A stretch of 64,000 nt of DNA from Rhodoferax sp. (GTDB lineage: Bacteria; Pseudomonadota; Gammaproteobacteria; Burkholderiales; Burkholderiaceae_C), in NCBI GenBank assembly GCA_020048895.1, contig JAIFLV010000020.1:1-64000 (forward strand), given 5' to 3'. Made by a program: the position numbers and the translations under genes. Shown piece by piece: positions 7,831-17,030 of this stretch (positions are counted from its first letter, which is position 1; every line of letters starts with the position of its first letter). Below the pieces are notes generated by a model. The model was not told the origin of the DNA. It searched no databases and worked only from the letters and a program-made list of their open reading frames with translations.

Positions 7831-9426
7831 TCAAATCTTGCGGGCCTGTTCTTTCCAGAAGGGCTCGCGCAGCTGCCGATGCAGAATCTTGCCGGTGGCA
7901 TTGCGCGGCAGCGCCTGGACAAAATCGATCGATTTGGGTTTCTTGTACCCGGCGATACGGCCATCGCACCAGGCGATCAACTCTGCAGAGGTAGCTTCGC
8001 AGCCCGGCCTGAGCACCACGACCGCCTTGATGGCTTCGCCCCACTCGACCGAGGGCACTCCGATAACTGCAATCTCGTACACCGCCGGGTGGGCTTGCAG
8101 AACCCGCTCCACCTCCGACGGATACACATTGAAGGCGCCAGTAACAATCAGGTCCTTCTTGCGGTCGACCAGATAGATGTAGCCGTCTTCGTCCATCCGC
8201 GCCATATCACCGGTGAACACCCAGCCGTCGCGAATCGACTCCGCGGTCGCCTCCGGGTTGCCCCAGAAACCGGTGATATTGGCCTCGGTACGCACGCCAA
8301 TTTCTCCCACCGTGCCCGCAGCGACAAGTTGACCATCGTCGCCAAAAATGCATACGTCGACATTGACCTGCGGCTTGCCGCACGACAGCAAGCGGTGTTC
8401 AAAAGCCGGGTCGTTCAGGGCCAGTTCGTGGTCTGCCGGCTCCAGCACGGTGCCGGCAGTGCCAGTCTCCGTGGAAGCAAAGGTTTGGCGGAAGCGGCAA
8501 TGCGGCAGCTTGCGCTTGGCCTCCCTTAGCACCGGCACCGGGATTGGCGAACCACCATACAGAACGGTATCGAGCGCGCTGAGGTCGTATTGCTCGAAGT
8601 CATCACGGGCGAGCAGGCGCTGAATGGTGGTTGGCACCAGGTTGGTAAAGGTAATCCGCTCGCTTGAGAGTGTTTCCAGTGCCCGCTCGGCATCGAAATT
8701 GACGATCACGCTGGTGGAGCCGACGTACACCGCGCAATAGATGCCCGCGGTTCCAGCGGCCGAGTACAGTGGTGATGGCAACATCACCCGGTGGGTGCCC
8801 CGACTGCCGATGGCGTGCACATGCACAAACATACCCACCAGCGTACTGCCATGGGTGTAGGTGGCCCCCTTTGGAAAACCGGTGGTGCCGCTGGTGTAGA
8901 GCAGCATCGATGGTTCATCGTAGGCTAGCGGTGTGTCGAGCACGGGCTCGCCAGGGTCTCCGCGTGCCACCATCGCCTCATAGTCCATTACCGAATCATC
9001 CGCAGTGTCGATGCCAATCAGCAGCTTGCAGGCAGGCACCTGGGCCAACGCCAACCGCGCCGCGGGCAGTTCTGGCTTGGCCACGATCAACGCGCGCGAA
9101 CCAGAATTTTCCAGGATGAACGCAACCTCAGGCGGCGACAAGCGGTTATTCACGGTAACCGTCACGGCCCCGAGTTTGGCCAGGGCAAATGACGCCTCGA
9201 CCCACTGGTGGCTGTTGCGGGCAAAGATACCGACGCGGTCCCCCCGCCCCACCCCCAGCTTGCGCAGTTCATTGGCAAACCGGCAGGAGCGCTCATTGAC
9301 CTGACGCCAAGTCAGGCGCGTGTCTTCAAATACCAGGCCCAGTTTGTTACCTGACACTCTGGCGTTGCGACTGAGCAAGTCGCCCACGCCCGCCAGTCCG
9401 CCGAATACTCCTGCAACGTTGCTCAA
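7831..9426 (-). CDS. AMP-dependent acyl-CoA synthetase/ligase
   Basis: The 531-residue protein is a full-length adenylate-forming enzyme. It contains the P-loop-like LLYTSGTTGFPKGA, the YGGSPIPVPVL segment, GWVFTGDMARMDEDGYIYLVDRKKDLI, and the C-terminal PRNATGKILHRQL with the catalytic Lys. Such enzymes activate fatty or aromatic acids to CoA thioesters using ATP. The upstream aldehyde dehydrogenase and the CoA-transferases fit a role in entering the CoA-ester part of the pathway. It follows the HyuB gene with a 36-bp gap and probably shares its transcript. Confidence 0.93.
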   Translation of the reverse strand: MSNVAGVFGGLAGVGDLLSRNARVSGNKLGLVFEDTRLTWRQVNERSCRFANELRKLGVGRGDRVGIFARNSHQWVEASFALAKLGAVTVTVNNRLSPPEVAFILENSGSRALIVAKPELPAARLALAQVPACKLLIGIDTADDSVMDYEAMVARGDPGEPVLDTPLAYDEPSMLLYTSGTTGFPKGATYTHGSTLVGMFVHVHAIGSRGTHRVMLPSPLYSAAGTAGIYCAVYVGSTSVIVNFDAERALETLSSERITFTNLVPTTIQRLLARDDFEQYDLSALDTVLYGGSPIPVPVLREAKRKLPHCRFRQTFASTETGTAGTVLEPADHELALNDPAFEHRLLSCGKPQVNVDVCIFGDDGQLVAAGTVGEIGVRTEANITGFWGNPEATAESIRDGWVFTGDMARMDEDGYIYLVDRKKDLIVTGAFNVYPSEVERVLQAHPAVYEIAVIGVPSVEWGEAIKAVVVLRPGCEATSAELIAWCDGRIAGYKKPKSIDFVQALPRNATGKILHRQLREPFWKEQARKI

Positions 9427-9462
9427 GACGAATCCCCGATCACGATGGTGTCACCCTCAACG

Positions 9463-11349
9463 TCAAGCGAACGCCCCCGACTTCTTCATCCATTTGGCAA
9501 ACACTGGAGGTTTTGGTGGCTCAAGGAACGTCTCTTCCTTGCAGCGTGCGCGTAATTCTTCAATCGTGCCGCCGCGATCGAACAACTCGATCGTGCGCCG
9601 CTCCTGAGCCATCTTGGAACGCAATGTGTCAGTAGCCGTTTGGTCCAGACTGAAGTCTGCCCGCACAACTACGCCGTAACCACGCGCGCCTTGCTGCGTG
9701 ACCAGGCCTCGCCTGCAGTCCAGTGCCACCAAGTCGGCTGAACGCTGCAGCGGGTCGCCCCAGCCGCCACCGCCCCAGGTGTTGAAATACAGAATGTCAC
9801 CCTCTGCCACCTTGACCCGATCGCACTTGGCAGGTAACCATTCCTGACTACCGTCGGCTCGCTTGAGCAATTTGTTGCTGCGCGCGCCCGGCTTGCCACC
9901 ATTGACACCCCAGGGGTAGGTCAACCAGCGGTCGTCGTGGATAGAGATCTCGCCATTGGCCAGAAACTCGTAAGCCGTGCAGACGCCATTGCCGCCGCGG
10001 TGCTTGCCAACGCCGCCGGAATCTGGGATCGAGCTGTATTCGACAATCCGCAGCGGGAAATAACTCTCCAGAAACTCATTAGGCACGTTGGTAAACGAGG
10101 GCCACAAGGAATGCCCGTCGGGACCGTCACCGGCAGGACGTCCGGGAATGCCGCCAAAACCGATCTGAAACAGCTGGTACCACTCGCCGTTCTTGTCGTA
10201 GCCCGAGAACATCAGGTGCGGGCTGTCGGAGAATCCCGCTGCGTTGAGCGCTTCGGGCGTGCCCTGGCCCAGCACACCACCCATGATGTCGAAAATCCGG
10301 CCAAGCAGGTGGGTGCGGCATGACAATGCCGCCGGACGCTTGGGCTTGAGAATGCTGGCCTCGGGGATACGCACATCAACCAGTTCATAGAAACCGTCGT
10401 TGAACAGAATCTGCGGATCAAAAAGGTTGATCACGAAGGCGCCCAGGAACATCTTGAACATGTCCTCGTTGAGCAGGAAGTTCACCGAACTGATGGACTG
10501 GGGATCGGTTCCCGCAAAGTCAAAGATGGCCTTGTCACCCTCGCGCCACATGGTGCAGGCAATCTTGTATGGGCCCATCCCCACACCATCGTCGTCGATG
10601 TAGTCCTCGAAATATTGGGCCTTTTCAGGTACCACCATCTGAATGATGGCGCTCATGGCGCGGCGGTTGCGATCGAGCATCTCGCGCAGCGCGGCAATGT
10701 ACTCATCGACCCCAAAGCGACTGATCATTTCCTGTACACGGCGCTCTGCCAGACGCAGCGCCGCCACAATGGCGTCAAAGTCAGCGCGATTCCAGTGCGG
10801 CATCCGGCAGTTGCGCAGCAGCAGGGCGTGCATTTCGGTGTTGAGTTCGCCCTTGCGGTAAATCTTCACTGGCGGAATCTGCAGGCCTTCCTCGAAAATC
10901 TGCGCCGCATCGGTGGGCAAACTGCCCGGCACCTTGCCGCCGATGTCGGTCATGTGTCCGAACATGGCCGACCAGCTGACGATGCGACCTTTATGGAAGA
11001 TCGGCATCATGGTGAGCCAGTCGTTCAAGTGACTGACCGCTCCGTTGCAGGAGTAGGGGTCGTTGGTCAGGAAGATGTCGCCCTCTTCGATGGTGCCCTC
11101 ATAGCCTTCGATGAAGCCGTGAATGAAGGAACCGAACTGCCCCACCACCATCTTGCCATCGTTGTTGGCAATCATGGGGAAGGCGTCGTGCTGCTCGCGA
11201 ATGCCAGGAGACATGGCCGTGCGAAACAGCACGGCATCCATTTCAGTACGCGCATTGCGCAGGGCATTCTCGATGATGTCGAGCGTAATGGAATCAAGCG
11301 GCACCGATTTGAATGGGGTGCTGTCGGTCTGGATAATTTTGGCTGCCAT
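9463..11349 (-). CDS. Hydantoinase B/oxoprolinase family protein
   Basis: The 628-residue protein is a HyuB-type subunit. Visible motifs include LFRTAMSPGIREQHDAFPMI, IFLTNDPYSCNGAVSHLNDW, GHMTDIGGKVPGSLPTDA, and the C-terminal SGGVGKHRGGNGV and WGGGGWGDPL. Family members work with a HyuA partner: N-methylhydantoinase opens a cyclic amide with ATP, and acetone or acetophenone carboxylases carboxylate ketones. The gene lies 23 bp after the HyuA gene, as expected for a two-subunit enzyme. The sequence alone does not separate hydantoinase from carboxylase chemistry. The nearby N-carbamoyl hydrolase-like genes favour the former; the absence of further carboxylase subunit genes also does. Confidence 0.9.
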   Translation of the reverse strand: MAAKIIQTDSTPFKSVPLDSITLDIIENALRNARTEMDAVLFRTAMSPGIREQHDAFPMIANNDGKMVVGQFGSFIHGFIEGYEGTIEEGDIFLTNDPYSCNGAVSHLNDWLTMMPIFHKGRIVSWSAMFGHMTDIGGKVPGSLPTDAAQIFEEGLQIPPVKIYRKGELNTEMHALLLRNCRMPHWNRADFDAIVAALRLAERRVQEMISRFGVDEYIAALREMLDRNRRAMSAIIQMVVPEKAQYFEDYIDDDGVGMGPYKIACTMWREGDKAIFDFAGTDPQSISSVNFLLNEDMFKMFLGAFVINLFDPQILFNDGFYELVDVRIPEASILKPKRPAALSCRTHLLGRIFDIMGGVLGQGTPEALNAAGFSDSPHLMFSGYDKNGEWYQLFQIGFGGIPGRPAGDGPDGHSLWPSFTNVPNEFLESYFPLRIVEYSSIPDSGGVGKHRGGNGVCTAYEFLANGEISIHDDRWLTYPWGVNGGKPGARSNKLLKRADGSQEWLPAKCDRVKVAEGDILYFNTWGGGGWGDPLQRSADLVALDCRRGLVTQQGARGYGVVVRADFSLDQTATDTLRSKMAQERRTIELFDRGGTIEELRARCKEETFLEPPKPPVFAKWMKKSGAFA

Positions 11350-11372
11350 GATGTGGTTCTCCGGTAGGCGAC

Positions 11373-13445
11373 TCAGACGTTCGGACGGATCAGGATATTG
11401 CCCACCGCGTCAACCTCGCCGGTATGCCCGGGCAGGATCAAGGTGGTTGTATCCATTTGAGCGACGATGGCCGGCCCGGGAATGCGGTTGCCGGCAGCGA
11501 GCTTGCTGCGATCGTAGATGTTGGCCGGATGCTCTGCCCCTTCCACAAAGACAGTGGAGCGGTCAATCACGGCCTCGGAGGCATCTGCGCCGCCCTTTTC
11601 CAACTGCTCGGCACGTACTTTTGTTTCCGGCCCCTGGACGATGGCGCGCAAGCTGACCAACTCCTGTTCGGCATCGAGCGCGAAGGTATACAACTGGGTG
11701 TGCATGTCGTCGAAACGTTTGGCCACACCAGCGAGTCCGTTGGTCTCCAGAAAGGCGTGCGTCACATTAACGCTCAGACGCATGCCTTGTCCCTGGTAGC
11801 GCACGTCAAGCTGGTACTCCACACTTTGCTGGTCATCGGGCACGTTCTCAGCGACCAGTGAGCGTTTTGCAAGCGCTGTCAACTCGTCAAGAATGCCCAA
11901 CACCTCAGCACCGGACGTTTCCTTGAAACGACGAATGAAGGTGCGCGATGCCTCGTCGCGCAAACGTGTGGTGGCATCTCCGTAGGCGCAAAGCACGCCC
12001 GGACCCGGCGGGATGATGACGGGCCAGGATCCGGTAAGGCGACCCAGCGCGTTGGCGTGCAGGGGTCCTGCACCACCAAATCCGATCAGGGCAAAGTCGC
12101 GCGGATCGTAGCCCTGCTCAATTGAAACCAGTCGCAGCGCGCCAAACATGTTTTCGTTGACGATGTTGACGATACCCTCGGCGGCTTCCTGCAGTGTCTT
12201 GCCCAGCGCGTCCGCCACCGTTTTGACTGCCTTTTCAGCCAGTTGACGGTCGATCTTCATGTCCCCGCCAAGGCGCGACGATGCGGGCAAATAGCCCAGG
12301 ACCACATTGGCATCGGTCACCGTCGGACTCTCGCCGCCCTTGCCGTAAGCGGCAGGGCCAGGATCGGCGCCCGCGCTTTGCGGACCCACGCGCAGAGCCT
12401 TGGTCAACTCGGGAACATAGGCAATGGATCCGCCACCTGCACCCACCGTGCGAACGTCAATCGAGGGCGCCCGTACGGTCACGTCTGCAACCCGCGTTTC
12501 ACGTCGGGTCTGGGCCACTTCGCCCTGGATCAATGCGACGTCGGTGGAAGTACCGCCCATGTCGAAGGTCAGCAGATTCTTGAATCCAGACTGCCGTGCA
12601 ATCCACTGCGCACCTGTCACGCCACCAGCAGGGCCGCTCATCAAGAGCGCCACCGGGTTGTCGCGGGCTGCGTCTACAGCGGCCAGTCCGCCGTCGGAGC
12701 GCAACACATGGAGCTTGACGCCCGGCATCTTGCGCTCCAGTTCGGTGTAGAGATTCTGGATATAGCGCGACACCTTCGGGCGTACGTAGGAGTTCACAAC
12801 GGTGGTCTCGGTACGCTCATACTCGTACATCTCCGGGATCACCTCGGACGAGATCGACACCGGAATGCCGGGCAATGCTTCTTCGATGATCTCCCGTACC
12901 CGACACTCATGCGCACCGCTGGCATAAGCGTTGATCAGCGAGACCGTCATGGCCTCGATGCCCTGATCTTTCAAGCCAGCAAGACTGGCTCGCAAACTAT
13001 CTTCATTCAGTGGACTCACCACGTTGCCACGGGCATCTATGCGCTCATCCGCTTCTATGGTCAACTCCAGCGGAGCCAGCAATGGTCGCTTGTTGTAAAT
13101 TACCCAGCCGCCCAGTCCCCCCGGAACAAACGAGCGAGCAATTTGCAACACCTGACGGTAGCCCTTGGTGGTTACCAAACCGACCCGGGCACCTTTACCC
13201 TCCAGCACGGTGTTGGTCGCAACAGTGGTGCCGTGCATCACGTGGGTGATTTCTTTGGGATCAATATGATTTTGATCACACAGCTTGGCAATGCCATTGA
13301 GCACACCGATTGACGAGTCCGCCGGTGTCGATGGGACCTTGGCCGAATACGTCTCCCCGCTGCTTTCATTGATCAGCAGAAGATCGGTAAATGTTCCCCC
13401 TACATCGACCCCGAGTCGATAACTGGGTGCTACTTTAGATTTCAT
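11373..13445 (-). CDS. Hydantoinase A/oxoprolinase family protein
   Basis: The 690-residue protein is the ATP-binding HyuA partner of the downstream HyuB. The actin-like ATPase motifs are clear: LGVDVGGTFTDLLLIN at the N-terminus, HGTTVATNTVLEGKGARVGL, LLTFDMGGTSTDVALI, and GAGGGSIAYV. The length agrees with N-methylhydantoinase A or the beta subunit of acetone carboxylase. It begins 76 bp after the CaiB gene, with AAGGAAACC before ATG 13445. It is probably expressed from the sigma-54 promoter upstream of that CaiB gene, although the strong hairpin at the end of the CaiB gene may modulate this. Confidence 0.92.
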   Translation of the reverse strand: MKSKVAPSYRLGVDVGGTFTDLLLINESSGETYSAKVPSTPADSSIGVLNGIAKLCDQNHIDPKEITHVMHGTTVATNTVLEGKGARVGLVTTKGYRQVLQIARSFVPGGLGGWVIYNKRPLLAPLELTIEADERIDARGNVVSPLNEDSLRASLAGLKDQGIEAMTVSLINAYASGAHECRVREIIEEALPGIPVSISSEVIPEMYEYERTETTVVNSYVRPKVSRYIQNLYTELERKMPGVKLHVLRSDGGLAAVDAARDNPVALLMSGPAGGVTGAQWIARQSGFKNLLTFDMGGTSTDVALIQGEVAQTRRETRVADVTVRAPSIDVRTVGAGGGSIAYVPELTKALRVGPQSAGADPGPAAYGKGGESPTVTDANVVLGYLPASSRLGGDMKIDRQLAEKAVKTVADALGKTLQEAAEGIVNIVNENMFGALRLVSIEQGYDPRDFALIGFGGAGPLHANALGRLTGSWPVIIPPGPGVLCAYGDATTRLRDEASRTFIRRFKETSGAEVLGILDELTALAKRSLVAENVPDDQQSVEYQLDVRYQGQGMRLSVNVTHAFLETNGLAGVAKRFDDMHTQLYTFALDAEQELVSLRAIVQGPETKVRAEQLEKGGADASEAVIDRSTVFVEGAEHPANIYDRSKLAAGNRIPGPAIVAQMDTTTLILPGHTGEVDAVGNILIRPNV

Positions 13446-13521
13446 AGGGTTTCCTTTGCTTTATTCCCGCCCGTGGGCACATGCCGGTGTTGGTTGTCTC
13501 ATCTTGATCGCTTTAATGGAG

Positions 13522-14721
13522 TTATTGAATCGCTGCGCAGTCGCGCAGCGATTCAATTCGTTTTGCATCGTAACCAAGCAAATTTCGCAAAACAGATTCA
13601 GTGTGCTCTCCGAGCATCGGCGGAGGCTCAAACGTGACATCGGACGTGCCACCGATCTTGACCGGATTGCCGGGCATCTGGACAGTCTCGCCGTTTTGCA
13701 GTTGAACGTCGACCACCATGTCCCGCGCACGAATCTGAGAGTCGTTTAGTGCTTGTTCGAAATTGTTGACTGGTGCACACGGAATGCGGGCATCCCGCAA
13801 CCTGGACAACCAATATTCGGCGGTATTACCCATTAACTCAGCCTGGATAATGGCGTTAATTTTTTCGCGATCTTCATATCGCGCGGGTTGCAACAAATAT
13901 CGTGGATCCTTCAGTTCCGGCGCCACAAGGACATCGCGGAACTTCTCGAAAAAGGCATCACCGATACAGGCAATAATGATGTAACCCGTCTGCGTCTGAT
14001 AGGCGTTATAGGGAACATGCACGAAATGGCTGTTACCGATTCGCTCGGGCACATGGCCCGACATCAGGTGCATCGTGGCCATATAGTTCAGGAGCGATAT
14101 CTGAACATCGAGCATAGAGATGTCAACGTGGCGCCCACATCCGGTAGAAGCACGTTCATGCAGCGCCGCTAAAACACCGATGGCTCCAAATACCCCTCCC
14201 CCCAAATCACCCACCGGGATACCCGAGCGCAAAGGCGCCTGATCCGGGAAGCCGGTAATCGACATGCCGCCCCCCATACCCTGAACAACTTGGTCAAATG
14301 CCGGGCGGTTCGGCTCGGGGCCGGTTTCGCCAAAGCCGGACACCGAACACGTCACAATGCGAGGGTTGATTTTTGCAAGTGTCTCGTGATCTATTTTTAG
14401 CCGTTTGGTGACTCCAACACTAAAGTTGTCAAACACCACATCGGCCTTACGCACCAGGTCATAAAAAATTTCACGACCGACATCCGACTTGAGGTCAATG
14501 CACACGCTTTCCTTGCCGCGATTGAGGGTGAGGAAATATGCGCCCATGCCCTGACGGGAATAGTCCGCACTGCCTGCCAACAATGCACGCGTTCCTTCGC
14601 CCGTTCCCGGTGGTTCGACCTTGATGGTTCTGGCACCCAAGTCTGTCAGCAACATGGCGCCATAGGGACCTGACAACATGTGTGTCAAGTCCAGCATTAA
14701 TATCCCATCAAGTGATTTCAT
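13522..14721 (-). CDS. CaiB/BaiF-type CoA-transferase
   Basis: The 399-residue protein belongs to the class III CoA-transferases. It has the N-terminal MLDLTHMLSGPYGAMLLTDLGARTIKVEPP and the catalytic Asp172 in GIPVGDLGGGVFG. These enzymes move CoA between acids through an aspartyl-CoA intermediate. It is the first gene after a predicted sigma-54 promoter (14771-14786), so its transcript would have a leader of roughly 40 nt. Its last codons and stop lie on a perfect 14-bp-stem hairpin. A second CoA-transferase at 17027-18223 is only distantly similar and probably acts on another acid. Confidence 0.93.
   Translation of the reverse strand: MKSLDGILMLDLTHMLSGPYGAMLLTDLGARTIKVEPPGTGEGTRALLAGSADYSRQGMGAYFLTLNRGKESVCIDLKSDVGREIFYDLVRKADVVFDNFSVGVTKRLKIDHETLAKINPRIVTCSVSGFGETGPEPNRPAFDQVVQGMGGGMSITGFPDQAPLRSGIPVGDLGGGVFGAIGVLAALHERASTGCGRHVDISMLDVQISLLNYMATMHLMSGHVPERIGNSHFVHVPYNAYQTQTGYIIIACIGDAFFEKFRDVLVAPELKDPRYLLQPARYEDREKINAIIQAELMGNTAEYWLSRLRDARIPCAPVNNFEQALNDSQIRARDMVVDVQLQNGETVQMPGNPVKIGGTSDVTFEPPPMLGEHTESVLRNLLGYDAKRIESLRDCAAIQ
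13525..13556 (-). other. Perfect 14-bp hairpin inside the 3' end of the CaiB gene
   Basis: The arms TTGAATCGCTGCGC and GCGCAGCGATTCAA with a 4-nt loop cover the last ten codons and abut the TAA stop. There is no following T-tract, so it is not a standard intrinsic terminator. It may act as an mRNA 3' end stabiliser or attenuator between the CaiB and HyuA genes. Confidence 0.6.
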
Positions 14722-14770
14722 GTTCCCTGAGTCCGTGGACGAGCTTGCGTTGTTTCAGCCGTTCATCTTT

Positions 14771-14786
14771 AGCAATTTTCTTGCCA
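14771..14786 (-). promoter_or_regulatory. Predicted sigma-54 promoter for the 14721 CaiB gene
   Basis: The minus strand reads TGGCAAGAAAATTGCT, with GG and GC exactly 12 positions apart as sigma-54 requires. The expected start of transcription near 14760 gives a leader of about 40 nt to ATG 14721. Confidence 0.75.
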
Positions 14787-14865
14787 CCATTGGAATGCTT
14801 CAAGGAATGCGGGAAGCGGGCATCTACCGGGGGTTTGACAAACCTTAGCATCTTCACCAGCTCAG

Positions 14866-14904
14866 CGAAACAAATTTGAAACAGTTCCAGCATAGAGTGA
14901 AACA
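14866..14904. promoter_or_regulatory. Activator half-sites (TGAAACA) upstream of the 14721 promoter
   Basis: CGAAACA (14866), TGAAACA (14877) and TGAAACA (14898) lie 80-118 bp upstream of the -24 element, the usual place for a sigma-54 enhancer. The same half-site recurs at the other predicted promoters. The ORF at 14708-14953 overlapping this stretch is therefore not called as a gene. Confidence 0.6.
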
Positions 14905-14956
14905 CGAACAATTCATGCGCTTGATCAGCACTCAGAGGTGTGACTGTGCTCAACCA

Positions 14957-15610
14957 CTATTTTGTTGTCTGAAAACGGTTACGCTGAACCCATTGTGTGG
15001 ACGGCAGGTAGATCCATGGGCGTTCGGTCCGATCGCGTTGTTGAAATGCAAGGATGCGGTCGTTGAGTTTGAGTGTCAGCGCCACGGGGTCGAGTCCATC
15101 TAACAGCATGTCTCTCGCTTCGGCCTGTATCTCAAACGGGTATTCAATACCATCCTGCGAGACCAGCACGCAACGTTCCAGGTCAACTGTCAACGTGGAG
15201 GGTATCTGAGTGTCAGCCAGTTTCCCGATCACCGCTTCGGAAAGCACCACCGGAAGCAGCCCATTTCGAATGCAATTGTTGTAAAAAATGGCTCCGAAAC
15301 TTGGAGCAACCAGAACCCGAAAACCGTACTCCTTCAGCGCCCAGACCGCATGCTCACGCGATGAGCCACAACCGAAATTGACTCCTGCGAGCAGGATGGT
15401 AGCCTTCGTGAAGTTCGGCTGATTGAGTATGAAATCTGGATTTAGCGTTCGCCCACCAGGCTCTATGTAACGCCACCCTGCAAACAGCCCTTCTCCAAGT
15501 CCGGTCTTCGACACCTGCTTCATCTCACGCGAAGGGATGATGGCATCGGTATCGATGTTGATGCGCAGCAAAGGCGCTGCCACGCCACGGTGTATCCGGA
15601 GTTTATCCAT
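14957..15610 (-). CDS. leuD: Isopropylmalate dehydratase small subunit-like (LeuD family)
   Basis: I start at ATG 15610 (MDKLRIHRGVAAPL), which overlaps the end of the large-subunit gene by 8 bp; the ORF start upstream would lie deeper in that gene. The 217-residue protein has the swivelling-domain motifs NIDTDAIIPSREMK, NFGCGSSREHAVWAL and NNCIRNGLLPVVL. With its partner it would hydrate and dehydrate a branched 2- or 3-hydroxydicarboxylate. Position downstream of a CoA-transferase and the sigma-54 control suggest catabolism (for example of citramalate, mesaconate or a related acid) rather than leucine synthesis, but that is inference. Confidence 0.88.
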   Translation of the reverse strand: MDKLRIHRGVAAPLLRINIDTDAIIPSREMKQVSKTGLGEGLFAGWRYIEPGGRTLNPDFILNQPNFTKATILLAGVNFGCGSSREHAVWALKEYGFRVLVAPSFGAIFYNNCIRNGLLPVVLSEAVIGKLADTQIPSTLTVDLERCVLVSQDGIEYPFEIQAEARDMLLDGLDPVALTLKLNDRILAFQQRDRTERPWIYLPSTQWVQRNRFQTTK

Positions 15611-17030
15611 GGGCAATGCCTCCAACCACATCGCGCGGATCGGCGAGATACCCGGTCAGGGCGCTCGCAGCAACGGTCAGCGGACTGGCAAGATGGCTGC
15701 GAGTCTGCGGGCCCTGACGGCTCTCAAAATTGCGGTTGGTGGTACTCACAACACGTTCACGCAGGCCAAAACTCTCTCCGCCGGCAAAAAAACACATGGA
15801 GCAGCCCGACTCGCGCCACTCGAACCCGGCATCGATAAAAATCTGGTCAAGCCCCTGTGCCTCTGCGGCGCGCTTGACCTGCGACGATCCGGGCACGCAA
15901 ATGGCCTTGACTCCGCGGGCAACTCGCCGCCCGCGCAGAAGTTGCGCCGCTGCTTGCAGATCCGATAGCCGGCTATTGGTACACGAGCCGATAAAGGCAG
16001 CATTGATCGGAACACTGGTCAGACTTTGACCTGGTTGCAGGTCCATATACGCTAGCGCACGCTCCATGGCTGTACGTGAATGGCTGTCGGTTTCAAGACC
16101 CGGATCAGGAACGTTCGCATTGATGGACACTGCGTGCTGCGGACTTGTTCCCCACGTCACCATCGGGCCAATCGTCTGGCTGTCGACAACAATCTCGCGG
16201 TCAAAGTGTGCGCCATCGTCGGTCTGCAACGTACTCCAGTGCTTCAAAGCCTGAGTCCACATAGCGCCCTTGGGTGCGAAAGGCCGCCCTTGCAGGTAGT
16301 CGAACACTGCTTGATCCGGCGCAACCAAACCGGTAAATGCAGAAAACTCCACCGCCATGTTGCACAGCGTCATGCGTGCCTCGACAGTCAAATTCCGCAC
16401 CGCAGAACCGGCAAACTCAACAGCATGTCCGGCTGCCCCGCTGGCCGAATATTGGCCAATCAACCACAGCATCATGTCCTTGGCGGTGACGCAGTCCGAC
16501 AAAACCCCCTCAAAACTGACCCGCATGGACCGTGGCTTGGCCACCCGCAGTGTCTGGGTGGCAAGCGCATGCTCAGCTTCCGACGATCCGATTCCCCACG
16601 CCAACGCGCCGAAAGCGCCTTGGGTACAGGTGTGGCTGTCGGGACAGACCACCGTAGCACCCGGCAGAACAATGCCCTGCTCCGGCGAGATCACATGCAC
16701 GATCCCCTGATTGGGGTCATTGACGTCGAATAGCCGGATACCTGCGCGGCCTGTTGTCTCACGAGTGGTTCGAATGAATTCTTGACCCCCCGGCATAAGA
16801 GTCTTGTCGCTACGGCCCGGCAAGGTATCGACAATGTGATCCATGGTGCAGAAAGCAAGCTCGGGGTGGCGTACCCGACGGCCATCATTTTCCAGTGTCT
16901 GCAGGGCGACACTGCCCGTCCTCTCATGCAAAAATACACGATCAATGTGCAAAAGACTTGTGCCAGCGTCCAGATCGGCCACGACATGCTGCATCCACAG
17001 CTTTTCGAACAAGGAACAAACGGGCATCAC
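15603..17030 (-). CDS. leuC: Isopropylmalate dehydratase large subunit-like (LeuC family), atypical motifs
   Basis: The 475-residue protein has the three [4Fe-4S] ligands of the aconitase superfamily: Cys350 in IGSCTNSR, and Cys410 and Cys413 in SGCSMC. Two regions depart from biosynthetic LeuC. The usual GDSHT-S/A-THGAFG reads PDSHTCTQGAFG, and the usual MCLAMNPD after the cluster cysteines reads MCFFAGGESFG. These positions are near the active site, so another substrate is likely. The gene overlaps the CaiB gene by ATGA and the LeuD gene by 8 bp. A housekeeping leuCD pair is expected elsewhere in the genome. Cytoplasmic. Confidence 0.88.
   Translation of the reverse strand: MMPVCSLFEKLWMQHVVADLDAGTSLLHIDRVFLHERTGSVALQTLENDGRRVRHPELAFCTMDHIVDTLPGRSDKTLMPGGQEFIRTTRETTGRAGIRLFDVNDPNQGIVHVISPEQGIVLPGATVVCPDSHTCTQGAFGALAWGIGSSEAEHALATQTLRVAKPRSMRVSFEGVLSDCVTAKDMMLWLIGQYSASGAAGHAVEFAGSAVRNLTVEARMTLCNMAVEFSAFTGLVAPDQAVFDYLQGRPFAPKGAMWTQALKHWSTLQTDDGAHFDREIVVDSQTIGPMVTWGTSPQHAVSINANVPDPGLETDSHSRTAMERALAYMDLQPGQSLTSVPINAAFIGSCTNSRLSDLQAAAQLLRGRRVARGVKAICVPGSSQVKRAAEAQGLDQIFIDAGFEWRESGCSMCFFAGGESFGLRERVVSTTNRNFESRQGPQTRSHLASPLTVAASALTGYLADPRDVVGGIAHG

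Noticed and set aside
12243-13313. Plus-strand ORF of 356 residues
   Set aside because: It lies opposite the HyuA gene, has no recognisable motif and no ribosome-binding site.
14708-14953. Minus-strand ORF of 81 residues upstream of the CaiB gene
   Set aside because: The stretch contains the sigma-54 promoter and TGAAACA sites and overlaps the CaiB start; the ORF has no family resemblance.
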